NCBI GenBank assembly: GCA_964577175.1
Contig: CAZNYC010000085.1
Location: 1-18,097, forward strand
DNA: 18,097 nucleotides
Reading direction: 5' to 3'
Source of the DNA: BS750m-G62 sp964577175
Lineage (GTDB): Bacteria; Planctomycetota; Phycisphaerae; FEN-1346
Shown here: in pieces, positions 6,934 to 13,729 of the stretch
Numbering within the stretch: the stretch's first letter is position 1
Layout: every line of letters begins with the position of its first letter
Program-made: the position numbers and the translations under genes
The notes under the pieces: model-generated
Seen by the model: the letters and a program-made list of their open reading frames with translations, nothing else
Databases searched by the model: none
Told to the model about the DNA's origin: nothing

Positions 6934-7659
6934 ATGTCCGAAACGCGTCTCAGCACATTGACCCGCGGCCTCCTCGGCCTCGTGGTCCTGGCCCTGGCGG
7001 CCGTCTCGGCGCTCGCCGGCGATCCGGCCGTCCCGCCGAAGGAACATCCCGACACCTCGGGATGGCAAGACCTCTTCAAGGACGACCTCTCCGACGCCAT
7101 CCGGCCGGGCGGCGTGTGGTCGCAGGAGGACGGCGTCCTGACCGCCACCGAGGACAAGAACCTCTGGACGAAGAAGGAATACGACCACTTCATCCTGGAC
7201 CTGGAGTTCAAGACCGCCGAGGGCACGAACAGCGGCGTCATCGTTCACTGCTCGAACACGGGCAACTGGATTCCGAATTCCGTCGAGGTCCAGATCGCCG
7301 ACGATCACTCCGAGAAGTGGGCCTCCAAGCCGCGCGCCTGGCAGTGCGCCGCCATCTTCGGCCACCTGCCGGCCAAGGAAAACAAGGTCGTCAAGAAACC
7401 CGGCCAGTGGAACCGCATGACCGTCACCTGCAAGGGCCCGATGATCTGGGTGATGCTGAACGGCAAGCAGGTTACGGAGATGGACATGCGGAAGTGGACG
7501 TCGGCGAAGAAGAATCCGGACGGGTCGGACATCCCGCCGTGGCTCAGCAAGCCGAAAGCCGAGTTGCCGACGAAGGGGCACGTCGGCTTTCAGGGCAAAC
7601 ACGCCGGCGCGCCCGTCTGGTTCCGGAACATGAAGATCAAGACGCTGCCGGGGGACTGA
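6934..7659 (+). CDS. Secreted DUF1080 protein (3-keto-disaccharide hydrolase family)
   Basis: 241 aa. A signal peptide covers about residues 1-29 (hydrophobic LLGLVVLALAAVSALAG). The rest is one DUF1080 (PF06439-type) concanavalin-like beta-sandwich, with typical features: WQDLFKDD near the start, GVWSQEDGVLTATEDKNLWT, the YDHFILDLEFKT strand, TNSGVIVHC, VEVQIADD, WNRMTVTCKGPMIWVMLNGK and a closing GHVGFQGKHAGAPVWFRNMKIK. Characterised relatives cleave 3-keto-glycosides made by a Gfo/Idh/MocA-type oxidase. The gene 250 bases upstream on the same strand is such an oxidoreductase, so the two probably act in sequence outside the cytoplasm (inference). AAAGGA lies about 8 nt before the ATG. The family name is secure from the sequence, the activity is not. 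Confidence 0.92.
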   Translation: MSETRLSTLTRGLLGLVVLALAAVSALAGDPAVPPKEHPDTSGWQDLFKDDLSDAIRPGGVWSQEDGVLTATEDKNLWTKKEYDHFILDLEFKTAEGTNSGVIVHCSNTGNWIPNSVEVQIADDHSEKWASKPRAWQCAAIFGHLPAKENKVVKKPGQWNRMTVTCKGPMIWVMLNGKQVTEMDMRKWTSAKKNPDGSDIPPWLSKPKAELPTKGHVGFQGKHAGAPVWFRNMKIKTLPGD

Positions 7660-7666
7660 ACGAACG

Positions 7667-7775
7667 GTCATTCTGAGGAGGCCCGACGGGGCCGACGGAG
7701 AATCTCGCCGTGCCAGCGGCGACACGGCAACGGCCACGGCGAGATTCTTCGTTCGCTGCGCTCGCTCAGAATGAC
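7667..7775. repeat. Family A palindromic element, copy 3
   Basis: A 109 bp element beginning 8 bases after the DUF1080 stop codon. Outer arms GTCATTCTGAG (7667-7677) and CTCAGAATGAC (7765-7775) are perfect complements. Inner arms GGAGAATCTCGCC (7697-7709) and GGCGAGATTCTTC (7738-7750) pair with one mismatch. It lies between convergent genes, together with hairpin C1 and a further long stem. Confidence 0.88.
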
Positions 7776-7785
7776 ATCCTATTGT

Positions 7786-7809
7786 GCGGCGGGCCTCCCG
7801 GCCCGCCGC
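7786..7809. repeat. Family C hairpin, copy 1
   Basis: Perfect 10 bp stem GCGGCGGGCC / GGCCCGCCGC with loop TCCC, which reads GGGA (a GNRA tetraloop) on the minus strand. A second copy with the same loop is at 8862-8885. Confidence 0.7.
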
Positions 7810-7826
7810 GCGGCGCGCGCCGGGCG

Positions 7827-7856
7827 GCCTGCTTTCGCGCCTTTGCGAAAGCAGGC
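7827..7856. terminator. Long stem-loop between convergent genes
   Basis: Perfect 12 bp stem GCCTGCTTTCGC / GCGAAAGCAGGC with loop GCCTTT, between the 3' ends of the DUF1080 gene (plus) and the PH-like membrane gene (minus, stop at 7891). Its position fits a bidirectional transcription stop, but there is no T-tract on either side. Confidence 0.45.
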
Positions 7857-7890
7857 GCGGCGCGGCACCCGCCTCGTGCATCCGGCCGTC

Positions 7891-8754
7891 TCACGTCACC
7901 ATCTTCCGAATCTTCTCGTAGAGAATCGTATTGTCGACGCCCAGCCCCGCGAGCGTGAGGGGCTTGCGGCCGTCGGTGAAGGTGACCCGGACCACCGACT
8001 CCACGGTGCCCCGTCCGTGGCGTTCGGCCAGCGCCACGTCGTCGACGGTGTCGTACGGCACCGATTGCGAGGTGAACGGGTAGTGGAGCGTGAGGTGGTC
8101 GCGGTCGAGCGTCAGGCCGCAGAGGCCGCGCACGTATGCCCACGCGAGCATGGCCACCAGGCCCAGGGGAATCAGGGCTATGAAGGGGACGGAACCGGAC
8201 AAGTACGCGCCAAGGGCAAGCAGTCCGCCGGCGAGCCCGATCTGAAAGATGTGATAGATCGGTTTCCGGCGGAACCGTTCGGGCGGGTCCACCGGCACGG
8301 TGTGCCGGAGGTGCTCCAGTACGCGGCGGCGGAGGTCGGCGTACCCATCCAGTTGGTATTCCAGCCGCAGCAGGCGCTCGCCGCGATCGTCGAGGAGTTC
8401 CAGGAAATGCCGGGCCGGGTGCTGGCGGACGCCCGCAATCGCGTCCCACGGGATGAGGGCCTCCTGCCGTTCGCGATTTGCCGGCCAGAGGCCCTCCGCG
8501 TCCGCCGTGACGGCGCAGAACGGAATCCGCTTCAGCGTCCGCCAGGCGGCGGCCGCCAGCACGAAGAAGAGCCCCGACCCGACCGCCACAACGAGGTACG
8601 GCCCGACGCCATCGGGCAGCCCTTCGCCCTCGCCCAGCCAGAGCAGGCCGATGAAGCCGACGCCGAAGAGCAGAAACACGCCGAGAGAGACGCGGAGAAC
8701 CAAGCGGTAGCCGTTTGAGATGGCGTACGTCTGCGGCTGCGCGTCGGAAGCCAT
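7891..8754 (-). CDS. Membrane protein with two 2TM + PH-like repeats
   Basis: 287 aa, no signal peptide. Four hydrophobic segments come in two pairs (about 19-41 with 50-71, and 168-187 with 188-209). Each pair is followed by a soluble beta-rich segment ending in a helix (about 79-152 and 212-287). The two soluble parts look alike: a TAD/LDRD-type strand start, then IPWDAIAGV in the first and VPYDTVDDV in the second, then an edge strand and a final helix. This matches bacterial PH-like (bPH, YdbS/YdbT-type) domains tied to membrane hairpins. Function is not known; related proteins are poorly characterised membrane proteins. GGAGG lies 4 nt before the ATG at 8754. It is convergent with DUF1080 and separated from the RND gene by 311 bases. 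Confidence 0.85.
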   Translation of the reverse strand: MASDAQPQTYAISNGYRLVLRVSLGVFLLFGVGFIGLLWLGEGEGLPDGVGPYLVVAVGSGLFFVLAAAAWRTLKRIPFCAVTADAEGLWPANRERQEALIPWDAIAGVRQHPARHFLELLDDRGERLLRLEYQLDGYADLRRRVLEHLRHTVPVDPPERFRRKPIYHIFQIGLAGGLLALGAYLSGSVPFIALIPLGLVAMLAWAYVRGLCGLTLDRDHLTLHYPFTSQSVPYDTVDDVALAERHGRGTVESVVRVTFTDGRKPLTLAGLGVDNTILYEKIRKMVT

Positions 8755-8788
8755 GGCGCCTCCGGTCGGGTAATCGAGTGCCGCGGGT

Positions 8789-8818
8789 ACCGTAGCGGCC
8801 GCATCGGGTGAGGGTCAA
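8789..8818 (-). promoter_or_regulatory. Candidate promoter for the PH-like membrane protein gene
   Basis: On the minus strand TTGACC (8818-8813), an 18-nt spacer, then TACGGT (8794-8789). The -10 is weak, but the same arrangement (TTGACC, 18 nt, TACGAA) stands before the sulfatase at 16209-16238. A start near 8782 would leave a 28-nt leader. Confidence 0.3.
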
Positions 8819-8861
8819 CCGAAATCGGCACGGACCGGCGGGGGGAGGACGGACGCGAGGC

Positions 8862-8885
8862 GCGGCGGGCCTCCCGGTCCGCCGC
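8862..8885. repeat. Family C hairpin, copy 2
   Basis: Stem GCGGCGGGCC / GGTCCGCCGC (one G-T wobble) with loop TCCC, the same design and loop as 7786-7809. It is the first of a run of palindromes filling the 311-base gap 8755-9065, where I see no gene. Confidence 0.7.
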
Positions 8886-8894
8886 CCGGTGCCT

Positions 8895-8922
8895 TTCGAA
8901 CCCGCTGCGGAAGCAGCGGGTT
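8895..8922. repeat. Family E half copy
   Basis: TTCGAA followed by the hairpin AACCCGCTGC / GCAGCGGGTT with loop GGAA (stem 10 bp). It matches the left third of element E1 (6745-6771). The middle and the second hairpin are missing. Confidence 0.75.
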
Positions 8923-8979
8923 ACGTTTGAGTGGCGGCGCGGGTCTGGCGCGCGGGCAGCGCGCCGCACCGGCCGGTCC

Positions 8980-8999
8980 CCGCGAACTCACGTTCGCGG
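8980..8999. repeat. Family D hairpin, copy 1
   Basis: Stem CCGCGAAC / GTTCGCGG (8 bp) with loop TCAC (GTGA, a GNRA tetraloop, on the minus strand). The second copy is at 16264-16285. A smaller palindrome, GGCGCGC / GCGCGCC, sits just before it at 8947-8965. Confidence 0.6.
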
Positions 9000-9014
9000 C
9001 TCGTTTCGCGATCG

Positions 9015-9042
9015 GCGCGGTGGGGACGGAGACCCACCGCGC
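9015..9042. repeat. Family B hairpin, copy 3
   Basis: Perfect 10 bp stem GCGCGGTGGG / CCCACCGCGC with loop GACGGAGA, 23 bases beyond the stop codon of the RND pump gene. It could end or protect the efflux operon mRNA. Its loop is identical to that of copy 4 at 15292-15317, inside the same operon. Confidence 0.85.
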
Positions 9043-9065
9043 GGGAGGTGGTGCCTGGCATGCGG

Positions 9066-12000
9066 TTACGCCTCCGCGGGCGCCGTCTCGCCGGCCGGCG
9101 CCGGGGCCGCTGCCTGCGCCCGCTTCTTTGCCGGCAGGGTGAGGAACCGCCACACGGCCGCCCCCGCACGCCGCAGGTCCTCGATGCCCAGGTACAGGCT
9201 CGGCACCAGGACCAGGGTGATCGTCGTCGCGAACAGGATGCCGTAGCCCAGCGACAGGGCCATCGGAATCAGGAACCGGGCCTGGATACTCGTCTCGAAG
9301 ATCATCGGGGCCAGGCCCCCGAACGTCGTCAGCGTCGTGAGCATGATGGGCCGGAACCGGCGGATGCCCGCCTGGTGGATGGCGTCGAGCGCCTCGACCC
9401 CCTCCTCCCGCCGCAGCCGGTTCGCGTAATCGATGAGCACGAGGCTGTCGTTGACGACCACGCCCGACAAGGCCACCAGCCCCATCAGGCTGATCAGGCT
9501 CAGGTCGTAGCCCATCAGCAGGTGGCCGAACACCGCCCCGATGCCGCCGAACGGAATCGCCACCATCACGATGAGCGGCTGGGCGTAACTGCGGAACGGG
9601 ATGGCCAGCAGGGCGTAGATGGCCAGCATCGCGATGACGAACGTGACGAGCAGTTCGGAGGTGCTCTCGCGCAGGTCGGCCTGCTTGCCCTCGTAGCGGT
9701 AATCGAGGCCGGGGTACGTGTCGGCAAGGGCAGGCAGGACGTCGGCGTTGAGCGTGGCCATGACCTGGCCCGTCTCGCCCATCGGGACGACGTCGGCGGT
9801 GACCTGGACGGTGCGTCGTCCCTCGCGCCGGGTGATGGTGGTGTAGGCCCGGCCGCGATCCACGCTGGCCACCTGGCGCAGGGGCACGTCGGGGCCGGCG
9901 GGGGTCCGGATGAGCAGTTGCTCGATGTCGGCCTCGCTGATGCGTTCTTCTTCCGGCAGGCGGACCTTGAGTTTGATTTCGCTCCGCCCCCGCTGCTGCC
10001 GGAGGGCCTCGGCCCCGTAGAAGGCGTCGCGGACCTGGCGGGCCACCTCCCACACCGTCAGGCCCAGGCTGTGGCCCTCGGGCTTGAGGCGGAAGTTCAA
10101 CTGTTCCTTGCCCGGCGTGTAGCCGTCGTCGATGTCCTTGACGTTGGGGAAGGTGGCGAGGGTCTCGGCCAGGCCGCTGCTGGCCCGGTCGAGGGTGTCG
10201 ATGTGGCGATGACTGAGTTCCACCGTCAGCGACTTGCCGCGCGACGGGCCGACGGCGTCGCTCTCGAATCGGATGGACTCCAGACCGGGAATCAGGCCGG
10301 TCTGCTCCCGCCAGAGGCGTACGAAGGCGGCGGTGCTGACCGGCCGCACGTCCGCATCCGTCAGGTAGGCGTTGAGTTCGACCTGGTTTTCGCGGATGAC
10401 GGCGAAGACGCCCTCGAGCAACTGCTCGCCGCCGTTTCGTTCGGCGACGGCGCGGGCGGCGGTCTCGAGCGTCCGGCGGACCGCCACCGCCCGGGGCAGC
10501 GGGCTGCCCACCGGCAGGACGGCGGTGGCGTTGGCCTGGTCGGACTCGACGCGCGGCATGAGGACGGTGCCGATCTGACCGCTCGCCACGAACCCGCCCA
10601 CGGCCATCAGGACCGCCGCCGCCGCCGCGATCGTGATGTACCGGTGCCGGACGCACCCGTCGAGCAGCGGCCCGTACAGCCGGTGGATCCCCCGCCGGAA
10701 GCCGTCGCTGAACCGCTGCTGGAGGCGGTGGATGCCCCGCGACAGGCGCGTCCGTCCGCCCTCCTTCGTGTGCGCGAGGTGGGCCGGCAGAATGAACAAC
10801 GCCTCGACCCACGAGATGGCGAACACCGTGATCACGACCAGCGGAATGACGCGGAAGATCTTGCCCATCGTCCCCGGCACGGTCATCAGCGGGAAGAAGG
10901 CCACGATGTTCGTCAGGATGCTGAACGTGACCGGCACCGCGACGTCCCGCGCCCCCTGGATGCCGGCCTCCAGCAGGCCCATGCCCCGCTGCCGGTACTC
11001 GTAGATGTTCTCGCCCGCCACGATGGCGTCGTCGACCACGATGCCCAGGGCCACGATGAACGCGAACATCGACACCATGTTGATGCTCACATCCATGATC
11101 GGCAAGAACAGCATCGCCCCCAGGAACGAGACCGGGATGCCCATCGTGACCCAGAACGCCAGTTTCACCTCCAGGAAGATGCCCAGAAGGATCAGCACGA
11201 GCGTCAGACCCAGGAAGGCGTTCCGCAGCAGCAGGTCCAACCGCTGCTGGTACACCTCGGACATGTCGTGCCGGAGGCCGTACGAGACGCCGGGCGGCAG
11301 GTCGGGGGCGACGTCGGCCATCGCCTCCCGCACGGCGCGGGAGACCTCGACGGGCGTCTGCTCGCCCACCCGGTAGACCGCCAGGCCCATCGCCCGCTCG
11401 CCGTCGTACGTGCCGACCCAGTCGGCGTCCTCGAACGTGTCGCGGACGGTGCCGATGTCTTCGAGGCGGAGGACGGTGCCCTCGGGGGTGGTGATGATGG
11501 GCAGGCGGGCGAACTCGCGGGCCCAGTCGCGGCGTTCGGTCATCCGCAGGAGGATTTCGCCGGAGGTCGTCTCGATCTTGCCGCCCGGCAACTCCAGGGC
11601 CGTCGCGCGGATCCGCTGCGCGATGCCGCTGAGCGTCAGGCCGTACGCCCGCAGGTTGGCCTCCGGCACCTCGACGTGGATTTCGTACGGGCGGACGCCC
11701 CGCAGTTCGATCTGCGTGATGTCGTCCCTGAGGAGCAGACGGTCGCGGACCTGCTCCACGGCGTCGCGCAGGACCCACTCGCCCACCTCGCCGTGCAGTT
11801 CCACGGTCAGCACCTGGCGCCACCGGGCCAGGAGCATGACCTCGGGTTCCTCCGCTTCCTCCGGGAAGGTCGTGATGCGGTCCACCTCCTGCTGGATTTC
11901 CTGGTAGACCTTCATCTGGTCGACGCCCTCGAACAACTCGGCCGTCACGGTGCCGAACCCCTCGGCGGCGACGGCGGTGGTTTCCTTCACGCCGTCCACG

Positions 12001-12251
12001 CCGCGGATCGCCTCCTCCACCACCAGCACGATGCCGCGCTCCACCTCCTCCGGGCTGGCGCCGGGGTAGGGCACCGTGACCTCGACCATGTCGAGGTCGA
12101 AGTCCGGGAATACCTCCTGCTTCACCTGCATGGACATGAGCAGGCCGCCGATGAGGAGGACGGCCATCAGCAGGTTCGGCGCCACGCCGTGGCGGGTCAT
12201 CCAGGCGATGGGGCCGCGGCCGGTGTCTTTCGATGGCGTGAGCAGGGTCAT
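9066..12251 (-). CDS. RND-family efflux pump, inner-membrane transporter
   Basis: 1061 aa, the usual length of a full HAE1/AcrB-type RND permease. It uses the proton gradient to push substrates from the inner membrane and periplasm into a tripartite channel. TM1 is at about 26-44, followed by the first periplasmic loop with FPDFDLDMVEVTVPYPGAS. TM2-TM6 begin near 345. TM4 carries the proton-relay pair Asp407-Asp408 in LGIVVDDAIVAGEN. A second half of the same design starts near 560 and ends with TM8-TM12. The last ~25 residues are an Ala/Pro-rich cytoplasmic tail. The start at 12251 shares an ATGA with the end of the membrane fusion gene, which argues for coupled translation. Hydrophobe/amphiphile export is likely, heavy-metal export less so. 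Drug specificity cannot be read from the sequence. Confidence 0.97.
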   Translation of the reverse strand: MTLLTPSKDTGRGPIAWMTRHGVAPNLLMAVLLIGGLLMSMQVKQEVFPDFDLDMVEVTVPYPGASPEEVERGIVLVVEEAIRGVDGVKETTAVAAEGFGTVTAELFEGVDQMKVYQEIQQEVDRITTFPEEAEEPEVMLLARWRQVLTVELHGEVGEWVLRDAVEQVRDRLLLRDDITQIELRGVRPYEIHVEVPEANLRAYGLTLSGIAQRIRATALELPGGKIETTSGEILLRMTERRDWAREFARLPIITTPEGTVLRLEDIGTVRDTFEDADWVGTYDGERAMGLAVYRVGEQTPVEVSRAVREAMADVAPDLPPGVSYGLRHDMSEVYQQRLDLLLRNAFLGLTLVLILLGIFLEVKLAFWVTMGIPVSFLGAMLFLPIMDVSINMVSMFAFIVALGIVVDDAIVAGENIYEYRQRGMGLLEAGIQGARDVAVPVTFSILTNIVAFFPLMTVPGTMGKIFRVIPLVVITVFAISWVEALFILPAHLAHTKEGGRTRLSRGIHRLQQRFSDGFRRGIHRLYGPLLDGCVRHRYITIAAAAAVLMAVGGFVASGQIGTVLMPRVESDQANATAVLPVGSPLPRAVAVRRTLETAARAVAERNGGEQLLEGVFAVIRENQVELNAYLTDADVRPVSTAAFVRLWREQTGLIPGLESIRFESDAVGPSRGKSLTVELSHRHIDTLDRASSGLAETLATFPNVKDIDDGYTPGKEQLNFRLKPEGHSLGLTVWEVARQVRDAFYGAEALRQQRGRSEIKLKVRLPEEERISEADIEQLLIRTPAGPDVPLRQVASVDRGRAYTTITRREGRRTVQVTADVVPMGETGQVMATLNADVLPALADTYPGLDYRYEGKQADLRESTSELLVTFVIAMLAIYALLAIPFRSYAQPLIVMVAIPFGGIGAVFGHLLMGYDLSLISLMGLVALSGVVVNDSLVLIDYANRLRREEGVEALDAIHQAGIRRFRPIMLTTLTTFGGLAPMIFETSIQARFLIPMALSLGYGILFATTITLVLVPSLYLGIEDLRRAGAAVWRFLTLPAKKRAQAAAPAPAGETAPAEA

Positions 12252-13729
12252 CGGCGCCGCGCCTCCCCCGCCGGGTCGGCCGCCTCGTCCGCGGGGGTCG
12301 GGGAGGCGGCCAGCGGTGCGGCCTCCTCGGCCCCGGCGGGGACGGACGTCGCGGCGGCCGTCTCCGTCCGCAGCGGCATGCCGGGCGCCGGGGCCGTCAG
12401 GTCCGTCGTCACGACCGTCTCGCCGGCCTTCAGGCCGCCGGACACCAGGACGCGTTCCCGGCCGCGGTGGGCGATCTCGACCGGCCGGATCTCCAGTTCC
12501 CCCGCCCCGTTCATCACCCACACCTCGTTGGTGCCGCGGAGGTGGTCGCGGTCCAGCGCGATCACGTTCTCCAGGCTCGTGCCCTCGATCTCTGCCCCCA
12601 CGTAACTGCCGATCAGGAGCGGCGGCGGGCCGCCCTCCCCCGCCGCCGTCCCCAGCGGGTCCGGCACCGTCACGAGGAGCCGGGCCATGCGCCCCTTTTC
12701 CTCCAGCGCGCTTTCGAGCCGAAGGACGCGGCCGTCGCGGTACGTCTCCGGTCCCCACGCGGCCTCGTTGTAGATGCGGACCGGCGCACCCGTCTCGCCG
12801 CCGCCGTCCGGGATGCGGATCCACCCCAACTGGTCCACCGGCACCGACACGCAGACCCAGTAGGCGTCCGTGCCGACGAGGGTGGCCACCGGCGACCCCG
12901 CCGCCACCTGCGACCCGAGGTTCACCTGCCGCTGCCGGACGATGGCGTTGAACGGGGCGCGGAGCGTGGTGCGTGCCAGATCGAGTTCGGCCTGCCGGAC
13001 GGCCGTCTCGGCCGTCTCGTTCGCCTCCCGGGCCGAGTCGGCGGCGGCGCGGGCGGACTCGAGGGCGGCCCGGGCGGCCGCCAGCGACGCCTTCGCCGCC
13101 TCCAGTTGCGGACGGCGGAGCACCAGCGCCTCGGCCCGCCCGATCACCGTTTCACCCAGGAGTTCGTACTCCCGCTTCGCCACCGACTGCTCCCCCATCT
13201 CGATATCCAGTTGACTCTTCGCCTGCGTCACTTCCGTCTCGCGCTGGGCGACGGTGGCGGCGGCCTGGGCCGCCTGGGCGGCCAGGCGGTCTGCTTCGGA
13301 ACGGGCACGCTCCAGGGCCAGTTCGTAATCCTCCGGGTCGATCCGGGCGATCGTCTCGCCCTTGCCAAACCGCCCGCCCGGGACGAACCCCGGGCCGATC
13401 TCCACGATCTCGCCGCCCACCCGCGGCGCCAGGGCCACCGACCGCGCCGGCACGACCTCGCCCATCGCCCGCACGATCACCGTTTCGCTCGCAGGACGGA
13501 CCGCCGTCACCTCCACCAGCCGGGCCTGCGCCTCCGGGGGTTGGCGCCGGGCCTTCGGCTGGTGCGTCAGCCAGTACCAGGCGGCCGCGGCGCCGATGGC
13601 GAGAATCCCCAGCACGATCGCCACACGGACCAGCCGGCTCAGCCATACCGGCCCGGCCGAGCGGGGGGACTTTGCCGCCGACGGCGGCGGCGCGCCGGCG
13701 TCCGGCCTCGGGGCCATCTCGTCAGTCAT
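12248..13729 (-). CDS. RND periplasmic adaptor (membrane fusion protein)
   Basis: 493 aa. It links the RND pump to the outer-membrane factor. A Pro/Ser-rich cytoplasmic start is followed by a single membrane anchor (about 33-53), the first lipoyl half (about 97-133), a long Ala-rich coiled-coil hairpin (about 134-256), the second lipoyl half (RAPFNAIVRQRQVNLGSQVAAG, from 258), beta-barrel and membrane-proximal domains, then an Ala/Pro-rich tail. The ATG at 13729 is preceded by GGAGG at 8 nt; an in-frame ATG at 13744 has no better site, and its codon forms part of that ribosome site. It overlaps the end of the outer-membrane factor gene by 8 bases and the pump gene by 4 bases, so the three are almost certainly co-transcribed. 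Confidence 0.95.
   Translation of the reverse strand: MTDEMAPRPDAGAPPPSAAKSPRSAGPVWLSRLVRVAIVLGILAIGAAAAWYWLTHQPKARRQPPEAQARLVEVTAVRPASETVIVRAMGEVVPARSVALAPRVGGEIVEIGPGFVPGGRFGKGETIARIDPEDYELALERARSEADRLAAQAAQAAATVAQRETEVTQAKSQLDIEMGEQSVAKREYELLGETVIGRAEALVLRRPQLEAAKASLAAARAALESARAAADSAREANETAETAVRQAELDLARTTLRAPFNAIVRQRQVNLGSQVAAGSPVATLVGTDAYWVCVSVPVDQLGWIRIPDGGGETGAPVRIYNEAAWGPETYRDGRVLRLESALEEKGRMARLLVTVPDPLGTAAGEGGPPPLLIGSYVGAEIEGTSLENVIALDRDHLRGTNEVWVMNGAGELEIRPVEIAHRGRERVLVSGGLKAGETVVTTDLTAPAPGMPLRTETAAATSVPAGAEEAAPLAASPTPADEAADPAGEARRR

Noticed and set aside
7786..8885. Composite transposon bounded by family C hairpins
   Set aside because: No transposase or target-site duplication. The gene between is compositionally like its neighbours. 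Kept only as a weak finding.
8855..9045. CRISPR-like array
   Set aside because: The palindromes differ from one another and have no regular repeat-spacer spacing. No cas genes are in the window.
8931..12605. A 1224-codon open frame on the plus strand opposite the RND and adaptor genes
   Set aside because: The minus strand encodes an unmistakable RND pump with conserved motifs. The plus-strand frame is a low-complexity Arg/Gly/His/Asp/Gln shadow.
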